From Methanobacteriaceae archaeon (lineage in GTDB: Archaea; Methanobacteriota; Methanobacteria; Methanobacteriales; Methanobacteriaceae), in assembly GCA_900766745.1 (NCBI GenBank), contig CAAFWR010000041.1, positions 1 through 41,418 on the forward strand: a stretch of DNA of 41,418 bases, read 5' to 3'. Positions within the stretch are counted from its first letter, which is position 1. The number at the start of each line of letters is the position of its first letter. Of the stretch, positions 1 to 10,024 are shown piece after piece. The notes beneath the pieces are model-generated. The model was not told the origin of the DNA, searched no databases, and worked only from the letters and a program-made list of their open reading frames with translations. A program made the translations under genes and the position numbers.

Positions 1-129
1 ACCAGCACCTTTGGCTGTGTTGTTTATGAAGTTACAATTTTTTAATATTCCATTGCTCCCATACCATCTCATTGCTCCTCCACTTTCTGTGAAATTGAAG
101 TTTTCGAAATATATTTTTTGATTTAAACA
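1..129 (-). pseudogene. Adhesin-like beta-helix protein fragment, cut by window edge
   Basis: Reading leftward from 129, the frame encodes NFNFTESGGAMRWYGSN followed by GILKNCNFINNTAKGAG, the same GGA-x-x-W / C-x-F-x-N-N rung pattern as the large adhesin-like frame at 10025-12463. The frame is closed by TAA at 130-132 and has no start codon before the repeat. Just upstream, the DNA still resembles the module of the large copy (AAAAATATA then TTTCGAAAAC) but is two bases shorter, so a frameshift is likely. No signal peptide is encoded between here and nadE. I read it as a 5'-truncated or frameshifted remnant or silent copy. The rest of the gene lies outside the window, so whether it is expressed cannot be judged. 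Confidence 0.6.
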
Positions 130-321
130 TTACTTCCACATAAATTAACGCATTACGATTTTATTTTATATGGAAAAGTAAAAAAAATCCATTATCAAAT
201 AGGCATGATGAAAGGATAATATAGCTCATTATTCTATTTTTATTTGTTTTAATTTTTCTAAGAATATTGAATTATTGCTGATAATGGGGATTAATAAATT
301 ATTTTTATAAATAAAAAAAAT

Positions 322-334
322 CATATATAAAAAT
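322..334 (+). promoter_or_regulatory. Probable TATA box of nadE-leuS
   Basis: An ATATATAAAAAT stretch lies about 40 bases before the nadE start, at the distance expected for an archaeal TATA element with a short leader. The surrounding DNA is so AT-rich that other placements are possible. Confidence 0.35.
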
Positions 335-369
335 ATTATTTAAAAATAAATATTCAAGTTGTGATTTAG

Positions 370-1158
370 ATGACTCAGATTCCAAATTTAGATGTTAAAA
401 CAACAAAAGAAGAAATAATAAATTTCATTAAAAATAAAGTGGCTGAGGCTCATGCTGATGGAATCGTAGTTGGATTAAGTGGAGGAATAGACTCAACAGT
501 TACAGCATTTCTTGTTACAGAAGCTATAGGTAAAGAAAATGTATTTGGAGTTGTAATGCCATCAACAACAACACCAACAGAAGATAAAATTCATGGTACT
601 GACCTTGCAAAAAGACTTGGAATTGATTATAAGGAACTAGCAATTGATAAAATATTAAATGAATTTTTAATTCTAACTGATACTTCTGAAGAAACAGATA
701 ATTTGGCTATTGGAAATCTTAAAGCAAGAATTAGGATGGCTATTGTTTATTATTTTGCAAATATTAAAAATTACATTGTTGGAGGAACTGGTAATAAAAG
801 TGAAATCCTAATTGGTTACTTTACAAAATATGGGGATGGAGCATCTGATATGGAACCAATTGGGGATCTCTACAAAACTGAAGTAAGGGAATTGGCCAGA
901 TACATTGGCATTCCTGAAGAAATAATATCTAAACCTCCACGTGCAGGATTGTGGGATAACCAAACTGACGAAGAAGAAATAGGAATGCCTTATGAAATAT
1001 TGGACAGAATATTATATGCATACATTGATTTAAATAAAACCTCTAAGGAAATCGCATCAGAAATTGATGTTCCTTTAGATGAAGTTGAAAGAATTATACA
1101 AAAAGTTAAAAATAACTCTCATAAAACAAAAATTCCAGCAACTCCTAAGAGTATATAG
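370..1158 (+). CDS. nadE: NH3-dependent NAD(+) synthetase
   Basis: Makes NAD+ from deamido-NAD+, ATP and ammonia in the cytoplasm, the last step of NAD synthesis. The 262 residues carry the ATP-pyrophosphatase P-loop SGGIDST at residues 37-43 and the C-terminal signature [19 protein letters not shown] followed by [17 protein letters not shown], typical of NadE. There is no glutaminase domain, so free ammonia should be the nitrogen donor, as in most archaeal NadE. The length is normal for the single-domain form. The ATG is preceded by GTGAT at a suitable distance. leuS starts 13 bases after the stop, so the two are probably co-transcribed. Confidence 0.93.
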   Translation: MTQIPNLDVKTTKEEIINFIKNKVAEAHADGIVVGLSGGIDSTVTAFLVTEAIGKENVFGVVMPSTTTPTEDKIHGTDLAKRLGIDYKELAIDKILNEFLILTDTSEETDNLAIGNLKARIRMAIVYYFANIKNYIVGGTGNKSEILIGYFTKYGDGASDMEPIGDLYKTEVRELARYIGIPEEIISKPPRAGLWDNQTDEEEIGMPYEILDRILYAYIDLNKTSKEIASEIDVPLDEVERIIQKVKNNSHKTKIPATPKSI

Positions 1159-1171
1159 TTTTGGTGATTTG

Positions 1172-4010
<2,839 letters not shown>

Positions 4011-4018
<8 letters not shown>

Positions 4019-4045
4019 ACTAAAATTATTCCATTATTCTTTTTT
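4011..4045 (+). terminator. Hairpin plus T tract at the leuS stop
   Basis: TGGAATA (4011-4017) pairs with TATTCCA (4027-4033) across a 9-base loop, and the stop codon TAG (4016-4018) lies at the top of the 5' arm. TTCTTTTTT follows. Termination or 3'-end processing here is inferred from structure alone. Confidence 0.5.
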
Positions 4046-4068
4046 AAAAAATAATTAAGGTGATTTAT

Positions 4069-5139
4069 GTGCATCCAAGACCAAGTCCAATAGCTGCCTC
4101 TTTATATACATTAAGAGACATGGACGCTGATGTTATTATAATGCATGGCCCTCATGGCTGTTGTTTTAGAACAGGAAGGCTTCTTGAAAGTGATGGAGTT
4201 AGAGTTTTAACTACTGCAATGGCTGAAAATGATTTTATATTAGGTGCAGCTGAAAAACTTGAAAACACTTTGAAAAAAGCTTATGAAATGTTTAATCCTT
4301 CTTTAATTGGGGTTGTTGGAACATGTGCCAGTATGATTATTGGTGAGGACTTAAAAGAAGCAATAGCTAATGCCAATTTAGATTGCACTGTCATTCCTGC
4401 TGAATCCCATGGAGGTTTTGGTGAAGGAGATAATACTGAAGGGGCAATTATAGTTCTTGATGCTGCTGTTGACTGTGGAGTTATTCCAAGAAGCGAAGCT
4501 GACAGGCAAATTGAAATGCTTAAAAAAGCTACTGAGATTGAAAAAACTAGGGGAATGGCTCAAGGCAAATATATCAAACCTAATTTCGGAGACAATAAGG
4601 AGGAAGTAGCGCGTAAAGTTGTTAAAGCACTTAAAGAAAACAAAAAAGTTGCTTTCGTATTAAATGCTAAAAAGGAAACCTCTTATTTGTTTGCAGATAT
4701 CCTAAACTTTAATTACAGGGATGTCAATCCAGATAACAAACCTGTTGTTGTAGGTAATTTAGATGAAAACATTGGTCTGTCAAGAATCAGAAACCATGCA
4801 ACCAACATTAAAAATCAGCTAGACATTCCAATAGACTTTATAAGTGGAGGACTTGATGAGTATCCGATAACAGGTAATGTAGCAGGGGATTATCTGAAAG
4901 ATATTGATCTGGATATGCTAGTTGTTTTTGGTGTTCCTCATGCTTTTCCAGTTGAAGACTTTGATGTAGAATCAATAGCTGTTACTGATGGGCCTCGTCT
5001 TGTAGAACCTTTAAGGGATTTAGGTTATGATAATGTTGTTGCAGAACTGGATGCACATTCAAAAACTCTAGGAACTGATGAAATCGTTTTCTCTGATTTC
5101 GGTTCAATGATTAGATCAGCTGTTGAATGGGAGAAATAA
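4069..5139 (+). CDS. cfbD: Ni-sirohydrochlorin a,c-diamide reductive cyclase, CfbD subunit
   Basis: Nitrogenase NifD-like subunit which, with the NifH-like CfbC, reduces and cyclises Ni-sirohydrochlorin a,c-diamide in coenzyme F430 synthesis (family knowledge; also called NflD or methanogenesis marker 13). Visible signatures are the N-terminal [17 protein letters not shown], the cysteine-rich [14 protein letters not shown], and [13 protein letters not shown] with a further cysteine. I chose GTG 4069, 6-9 bases behind AAGGTGAT at 4057-4063; an in-frame GTG at 4060 lies inside that ribosome-binding site. The resulting 356 residues are normal for the family. cfbC and the other cfb genes are not in the window. 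hisH starts 4 bases after the stop, an unexpected functional neighbour. Confidence 0.87.
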   Translation: MHPRPSPIAASLYTLRDMDADVIIMHGPHGCCFRTGRLLESDGVRVLTTAMAENDFILGAAEKLENTLKKAYEMFNPSLIGVVGTCASMIIGEDLKEAIANANLDCTVIPAESHGGFGEGDNTEGAIIVLDAAVDCGVIPRSEADRQIEMLKKATEIEKTRGMAQGKYIKPNFGDNKEEVARKVVKALKENKKVAFVLNAKKETSYLFADILNFNYRDVNPDNKPVVVGNLDENIGLSRIRNHATNIKNQLDIPIDFISGGLDEYPITGNVAGDYLKDIDLDMLVVFGVPHAFPVEDFDVESIAVTDGPRLVEPLRDLGYDNVVAELDAHSKTLGTDEIVFSDFGSMIRSAVEWEK

Positions 5140-5143
5140 GCTT

Positions 5144-5737
5144 ATGATTACTATTATTGATTATAAAAGCGGAAATATAAGGAGTATTTCCAATGGCTTT
5201 AGAAAGTTAAACTGTGAAGTTGAGGTTACAAGTGATGTTGAAAAGATTGTATCTGCTGATCATTTAGTTTTACCTGGTGTTGGAGCTTTTGGTGAAGCTA
5301 TGAAAAATATTGAACCTTTTAAAGAGGTTATCTATGAACATGTCCAGGAGGATAAACCCTTCCTGGGGATATGTCTTGGCCAACAGCTTCTTATGAGCGA
5401 CAGCGAAGAGACACCTGATGTTCGGGGTTTGGATCTTTTTAAAGGCTCTGTCAAATACTTGCCAGTAACTGATTTAAAAATACCTCATATGGGATGGAAT
5501 AAGCTTAAAGTCACAAACAACAGTCCTGTTTTAGATGGTATTGATGGAAAGTACTTTTATTTCGTACATTCTTATCATACTGTTCCTGAAGAGTCAGATA
5601 TTATTGCAGGCACAACAGATTATGGTATGGATATTGTAGCTGCCTTGTCAAGAAATAATTTATTTTCAACTCAGTTTCATCCAGAGAAAAGTGGAAGAGA
5701 CGGCTTAAAGATTTTAAAGAACTTTATAAATTTGTGA
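5144..5737 (+). CDS. hisH: Imidazole glycerol phosphate synthase, glutaminase subunit
   Basis: Provides ammonia from glutamine to HisF for imidazole ring formation in histidine synthesis. The 197 residues have the class I amidotransferase layout: LPGVGAFGEAM, the nucleophile loop GICLGQQ with Cys77, and the His/Glu pair in FSTQFHPEKSG near the C-terminus. The chosen ATG at 5144 gives the typical HisH start MITIIDYKSGN. An ORF reaching back to 5123 would overlap cfbD. No GGTG element precedes it, so translation may be coupled to cfbD, whose stop is 4 bases upstream. No other his genes are nearby. Confidence 0.92.
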   Translation: MITIIDYKSGNIRSISNGFRKLNCEVEVTSDVEKIVSADHLVLPGVGAFGEAMKNIEPFKEVIYEHVQEDKPFLGICLGQQLLMSDSEETPDVRGLDLFKGSVKYLPVTDLKIPHMGWNKLKVTNNSPVLDGIDGKYFYFVHSYHTVPEESDIIAGTTDYGMDIVAALSRNNLFSTQFHPEKSGRDGLKILKNFINL

Positions 5738-5750
5738 AGATGGTGAAAAC

Positions 5751-7115
5751 ATGGATATGGAAGGTTTTGTAAGGGACAGAATTGATAATGTTGATGATGA
5801 GGATTTAAAAGCTATTTTGGCTTCTAGAATCAGGGAATATAAGGACGTTGATGAGGAGGGCTCACTCTTAATTGCTGACAGCGTTATTGATGAAGTGAAA
5901 ACTACACTTGAACTTGAAAGATGTGGAGATGAATTTTTACAGGACATCGTATCTGTTCCTGAAGCTGGTGTAGCTATGGGGAAAATGGGTGTTGGTTCTC
6001 GCGGTGCAGGTGATTTCTTTGTTCACAGAAAAATAGCTGAAATTGTTGCAAGCACTAATACCGCTTCATTAGTAAATCCTTCTGAACAGGATGACGGAGG
6101 CGTTGTCAGTGTAAATGCAGATAATGATGAGGTTTATGTTACAACAGCAGTTGACGGCATCCATTCCCGTTTAAGTGAATATCCATTTTTAGGAGGTTTT
6201 CATGTAACAAGAGCTACCTTACGTGATGTCTGTGTTATGGGTGCTGACCCGGTAGCTATTTTAAGTGATATTCATTTAGCTGATGACGGTGATGTCGGAA
6301 AGCTTTTTGACTTTACAGCAGGTGTAGCTGCAGTTTCCGAACTTGTAAATGTGCCTATAGTTGCTGGAAGTACATTACGTGTCGGCGGAGACATGGTATT
6401 AGGTGACAGACTTGTTTCTGCTGTTGGAAGTGTAGGTGTTTCTAATTATCCTCCAACTGCTAGAAAAGGAGCTACTGATGGGGATGTTATCCTTTTGACT
6501 GAAGGCTCTGGCGGAGGAACCATTACAACAACAGCTATATATAACGGTTTTTTTGATGTGGTTTGGGATACTATGAATGTTAATTTTGTTCAGGCATCTC
6601 ACGCAATTTTTGAAGACAACCTTGTTAAAGATATTCATGCTATGACTGATGTTACCAATGGAGGGCTTCGAGGGGATGCTCATGAAATCTGTAACACAAC
6701 AGGGGTTGGTTTAGAGTTCTATGAAAAGGAAATCAATAAAACAATAGCTCCCAATGTATTGGACATGCTTCAGAAATTAGCCATTGATCCTTTAGGTGTT
6801 TCCACTGATTCACTGATGCTTATAGTGCCTCCGGAATTTGTAAGTGATGTTAAAAAATCAGTATCTGATGCTGGAGTTCTAATATCTGAAATAGGTGTTG
6901 TAAACAACTCAGGCGTTCCAGAATTAATTCGTGAAGATGGTAGCGTAGAAAAGCTTGTTCCTCAATTTAGAGAAGCGGCTTATACCAAAATTAAAAAGCT
7001 AGTTGGAGATACCACTCCCGAAGACTTTGAAATTATGAAAACAAAGGTTCAGGAAGCTGCCACTAGAGCAATTTCCAAAAAAGAACGTGTGATAAAACAC
7101 ATTCGTGAAAATTAA
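5751..7115 (+). CDS. AIR synthase (PurM)/HypE-like protein of unknown substrate
   Basis: A 454-residue member of the PurM/SelD/ThiL/HypE ATP-binding superfamily. After a 75-90 residue acidic N-terminal segment come GVGSRGAGDFFVHRKIAEI, DDGGVVSV, TTAVDGIHSRL and DVCVMGADP, the usual ATP/metal loops, then a C-terminal domain with AMTDVTNGGLRGDAHEI and DPLGVSTDSLML. Members phosphorylate or dehydrate substrates using ATP, but the substrate cannot be read from sequence. Archaeal homologues are often annotated as AIR-synthase-related or hydrogenase-maturation-like; I recall that grouping without having checked it. The ATG at 5751 has GGTGA 5 bases upstream and follows hisH by 13 bases. The N-terminal extension makes it longer than standard HypE or PurM. 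Confidence 0.72.
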   Translation: MDMEGFVRDRIDNVDDEDLKAILASRIREYKDVDEEGSLLIADSVIDEVKTTLELERCGDEFLQDIVSVPEAGVAMGKMGVGSRGAGDFFVHRKIAEIVASTNTASLVNPSEQDDGGVVSVNADNDEVYVTTAVDGIHSRLSEYPFLGGFHVTRATLRDVCVMGADPVAILSDIHLADDGDVGKLFDFTAGVAAVSELVNVPIVAGSTLRVGGDMVLGDRLVSAVGSVGVSNYPPTARKGATDGDVILLTEGSGGGTITTTAIYNGFFDVVWDTMNVNFVQASHAIFEDNLVKDIHAMTDVTNGGLRGDAHEICNTTGVGLEFYEKEINKTIAPNVLDMLQKLAIDPLGVSTDSLMLIVPPEFVSDVKKSVSDAGVLISEIGVVNNSGVPELIREDGSVEKLVPQFREAAYTKIKKLVGDTTPEDFEIMKTKVQEAATRAISKKERVIKHIREN

Positions 7116-7167
7116 TTTTTTCACACTTTACTTATTTTTTTTAATCAAGCTTTATAAAATAGCTATT

Positions 7168-7608
7168 ATGGATGATAACAAAGGATTTTTTGAAATTTTC
7201 GATGGTTTGATAGCGGTTATACTTATTTTTACAATATTTTTACTTTTTAATTTGGTTATCACTGTTCCTAGTGATAGTGTTTCAACTACTGCTTATGAAT
7301 TTAAACAATCTCAGGATATTATGGAGCAATTGGTCAGTAAAACCAATATTACAGATTCCAGTTTTCTTGATGAGATTACAAATATTCTAAAAGATGGAAA
7401 AGATTCTAAAAATAGTATAAGAAAGGTTTCTGCATTGTGTGAAAAAAAGTTTAAAAATTTGGGTCTTACTACTGACTATTATTTTACAGAAATGAATCAT
7501 TTGAATGGAGATAAAATAATAGCTAGTGGAAATATTAAAACTGCAGATAATATAACAACAGCTATGCGTCATTGCGGAGATTATTGTTATGTATTATCTA
7601 CATATTAA
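7168..7608 (+). CDS. Small secreted or membrane-anchored protein with pilin-like N-terminus
   Basis: A 146-residue protein starting MDDNKGFFEIFDGLIAV, then one hydrophobic helix to about residue 34, and a Ser/Thr/Lys-rich outer domain with a C-terminal C-x3-C (HCGDYC). A basic residue plus GF, an acidic residue and a single helix resembles the N-terminus of archaeal type IV pilin-like proteins, which a prepilin peptidase cuts after the Gly. That family link is an inference. I placed the start at ATG 7168; an ORF from 7105 would add a tail overlapping the gene before. No GGTG site precedes it, but the palindrome ATAGCTAT lies at 7159-7166. Function unknown. Confidence 0.55.
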   Translation: MDDNKGFFEIFDGLIAVILIFTIFLLFNLVITVPSDSVSTTAYEFKQSQDIMEQLVSKTNITDSSFLDEITNILKDGKDSKNSIRKVSALCEKKFKNLGLTTDYYFTEMNHLNGDKIIASGNIKTADNITTAMRHCGDYCYVLSTY

Positions 7609-7612
7609 AAAT

Positions 7613-7640
7613 ATAAAAAGTCAAATGAATGACTTTTTAT
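7613..7640. terminator. Bidirectional hairpin between convergent genes
   Basis: ATAAAAAGTCA (7613-7623) pairs with TGACTTTTTAT (7630-7640) around a 6-base loop, an 11-bp stem whose A and T runs give a U tract on both strands. It lies between the convergent 7168-7608 gene and ferritin, and contains the ferritin stop codon (7637-7639). Confidence 0.6.
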
Positions 7641-8140
7641 TCTGATGGAGCATAGGTACGTTTACCAAACTCTGAGTCAAGCATGAACAAGATATTAGGG
7701 GAGTTTCCTCCTCTTTTGATTTTTCCAATGTTTTCCATTGCATTTTCCTCTTCTTCAACTTGTTCTTCAACATACCATTGTAAGAACTGGTTTGTAGCAT
7801 GATCTTTTTCTTCAATAGCTAAATCAACAAGATTATTAATTAAAGAGGTAACATATTGTTCATGTTCTAATACGTGTGTAAATATTGCTTCAACGCCATC
7901 CCATTCAGTTTGAGGAGCTTCAATAGCTTCTAAAGTGATTCTTCCGCCTCTAACAATAACATAATTGTACATTTTCATTCCATGTTCTTGTTCTTCTTTT
8001 GCTTGAACATTCATCCATTGTGCAAATCCTGGATAGTCTAATTCTTCAAGACATGCTGCCATAGATAAATATAAGTATCCTGAGTAAAATTCTGCATTTA
8101 TTTGATCATTTAAAGCTTTTTCAATTTTTTCTGATAACAT
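7637..8140 (-). CDS. ftnA: Ferritin, FtnA type
   Basis: Iron-storage ferritin that oxidises Fe2+ and stores it in a 24-subunit shell. The 167 residues carry the ferroxidase set at the positions known for E. coli FtnA: Glu17, Glu50, His53, Glu94 and Gln127, with Glu130 close by. The order is AEFYSG, KEEQEHG, LEHEQ and EEQVEEE. The haem-ligand Met of bacterioferritin was not sought. The start is supported by AGGTGATTATAT directly before ATG on the minus strand. The gene stands alone with its own upstream region and ends in a hairpin shared with its convergent neighbour. Confidence 0.92.
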   Translation of the reverse strand: MLSEKIEKALNDQINAEFYSGYLYLSMAACLEELDYPGFAQWMNVQAKEEQEHGMKMYNYVIVRGGRITLEAIEAPQTEWDGVEAIFTHVLEHEQYVTSLINNLVDLAIEEKDHATNQFLQWYVEEQVEEEENAMENIGKIKRGGNSPNILFMLDSEFGKRTYAPSE

Positions 8141-8491
8141 ATATAATCACCTTATTTTATAGTTTTTTTATAATGTTATATTTATTATTTAAGCATTTTT
8201 AAATTTTCCAGTTTAGATTGTTTCTTAAAACTTCCGATGTTTCCTATAATAGAAATTGTTTTATATTGTGCATATTGCTTTTAAATCCTATTTTTTAGCC
8301 TTATTTTAAATTTTAATCTTATTTAAAGCTTAATACTTATTAATATTAAGTTATATAATGAAACATGCTAAATTCAGAGATTATATATAAAATTTCTTCA
8401 GCACGCTTCATACCATGATGAAATAGAGAGATTTTATGAAGGAAAATAGAGTGGAACATAAAGTAAATTTTTTAAAAATGGAAGTGATATT
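8141..8491. promoter_or_regulatory. Divergent intergenic region between ferritin and the proteasome-like gene
   Basis: AT-rich and holding no convincing gene. On the minus strand TTATAAAAA (complement of about 8163-8172) could be the ferritin TATA box. On the plus strand TTATATATAA at 8381-8390 could be that of the 8492 gene, leaving a leader of about 80 bases. That leader holds a 19-codon ORF (8436-8495) whose TGA overlaps the GTG start of the next gene. I saw no clear metal- or redox-type operator. Confidence 0.4.
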
Positions 8492-9610
8492 GTGACATCA
8501 GAAATCGTAATCATGAATAAAAATGTTATTGTAATGGCTGCAGACAGTGCAGTAACAGTTAATAACGAGAAAACATATAATGGAGCAAATAAGCTATTTA
8601 AGTTATCTGATACTCATCCAATGGCTATGATGATATTTGGTACAGCTACTTTTGGTTCTATATCCTTAGAATCACTAATCAAAGGTTTTGTCAACAAGAC
8701 AGATTTTGAAGACTTGGAAGATATATTGAAAGTTAAAGAAGCCTTTCTTGATTATTTGAATGATCTTCCATATTCAGAATTTGATTTTAAAAATAAATTA
8801 GAAATGTTCAAACAGGGTTTATTGGAGATATTGGAAGACAAATCAGAGAAAGATTTTGTTAATCATATTAATAATATTGGAGATTATCCGATGTTGCCAT
8901 TTTTAGAAGACGAATCATTAAATCCCCTATTTTCGGATTTAAAAAAAGAGTTGGGAGAAGTGGATGTTGAAATTGATATTTTAAAACAAAATTTCAACAA
9001 TCTACTTCTGGATTTAAGATCAGGAATAGTGATTGCAGGTTTTAATAGAAATGAACTTCTGCCATCATGCATTTCCTTTGATTTAATTACAAAATATGGA
9101 AATGAAATTATAATTCGTGATGCAGATTCATATATTGGTTGCGGGGAGAATCTTATTCTTGCTTTTGCTCAAGATGATGTCATTGCCACATTTATGTTAG
9201 GAATGCATGTTGATTTTGACTTACTTATAAATGACACCATTAATGATTTTTTAGATTTATATCACGATTACTTGAGGAAAAGCGTTGAAAATAAAAAGAT
9301 TGATGATGAGAAATATTTGGAGTATGTTGAGCCAATACTTGATAAAACTGATTTTTTAATCAAATCAGGATTAAATAAAATTTTAATGAACATTTTTGAT
9401 TTAAAAGAAGTGATGTTTAAACAAATAATCAATACGATTTCTTTTTTACCTGTTGATGAATTAGTTAAAATGGCAAAATCTATGATATACATCACTTCCT
9501 TAAGAAGAAAGTTCGATTCAAATTTAGAGACAGTTGGTGGAGACATTGATGTAGCTATACTTTCAAACGGTGATGGATTTCTTTGGAAAGAAGAATTGCT
9601 TTCACGTTGA
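8492..9610 (+). CDS. Proteasome-beta/HslV-like Ntn-hydrolase with long extension
   Basis: A 372-residue protein whose start TSEIVIMNKNVIVMAADSAV, after removal of Met1, has Thr1, Asp17 (in AADSAVT) and Lys33 (in ANKLFKL), the exact spacing of the nucleophile, Asp and Lys of proteasome beta subunits and HslV. The following MAMMIFGTATFGSISLESLIKGF fits the next strand and helix of that fold. After about residue 60 the sequence no longer looks like a standard beta subunit: it is rich in Leu, Asp, Glu and Lys, mostly helical in appearance, and nearly twice the usual length. GTG start with GAAGTGAT before it. A peptidase or amidase acting on an unknown substrate is possible. No ATPase partner is adjacent. 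A small coiled-coil gene follows after 70 bases. Confidence 0.62.
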   Translation: MTSEIVIMNKNVIVMAADSAVTVNNEKTYNGANKLFKLSDTHPMAMMIFGTATFGSISLESLIKGFVNKTDFEDLEDILKVKEAFLDYLNDLPYSEFDFKNKLEMFKQGLLEILEDKSEKDFVNHINNIGDYPMLPFLEDESLNPLFSDLKKELGEVDVEIDILKQNFNNLLLDLRSGIVIAGFNRNELLPSCISFDLITKYGNEIIIRDADSYIGCGENLILAFAQDDVIATFMLGMHVDFDLLINDTINDFLDLYHDYLRKSVENKKIDDEKYLEYVEPILDKTDFLIKSGLNKILMNIFDLKEVMFKQIINTISFLPVDELVKMAKSMIYITSLRRKFDSNLETVGGDIDVAILSNGDGFLWKEELLSR

Positions 9611-9680
9611 AATATTTCCTTGAAAACAAAGAGAAAATTTAAATAATTATCAAAATACAAGTAAAATAAAGGTGCATATT

Positions 9681-9836
9681 ATGGTATTGAGAGTAGGATT
9701 CACATTTGAAGAGCTAATGAGAATGCGTATAGAGAAAGAGAAACGTGAAGAGAAACACAAAAAAGAAATAGCTGCTATTAGTAAGAACTCTATGAAAGAA
9801 ATTGAAGAATTGATGAAGAAAACATTTCCACAATAA
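9681..9836 (+). CDS. Small charged coiled-coil protein, 51 residues
   Basis: ATG 9681 is preceded by AAAGGTGCATATT, a good ribosome-binding site for this genome. The product begins MVLRVGFTFEELMRMRIEKE and continues as a strongly charged helix (KREEKHKKEI, then SMKEIEELMKK) ending TFPQ. The spacing of Leu, Met and Ile suggests a coiled coil or dimerising helix. It follows the proteasome-like gene by 70 bases on the same strand, so it may be a partner, adaptor or regulator, but this is context only. I do not recognise a family. Confidence 0.6.
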   Translation: MVLRVGFTFEELMRMRIEKEKREEKHKKEIAAISKNSMKEIEELMKKTFPQ

Positions 9837-10024
9837 ATAATTCTTCTTATTTTTTTTTTAATTTATTTTTGAATATAGTATTAGTACATACTATTTATAA
9901 TTATTCTAAACATATTTGAAGTTATATTAGGTTTATTTGAATGAATTTGAGTTAATTTTTAACTCAATTTTGAAATTTTTTATCTATTTCTAATCTTGAA
10001 TGGCTGGTTGGATATTTTCTCTGA

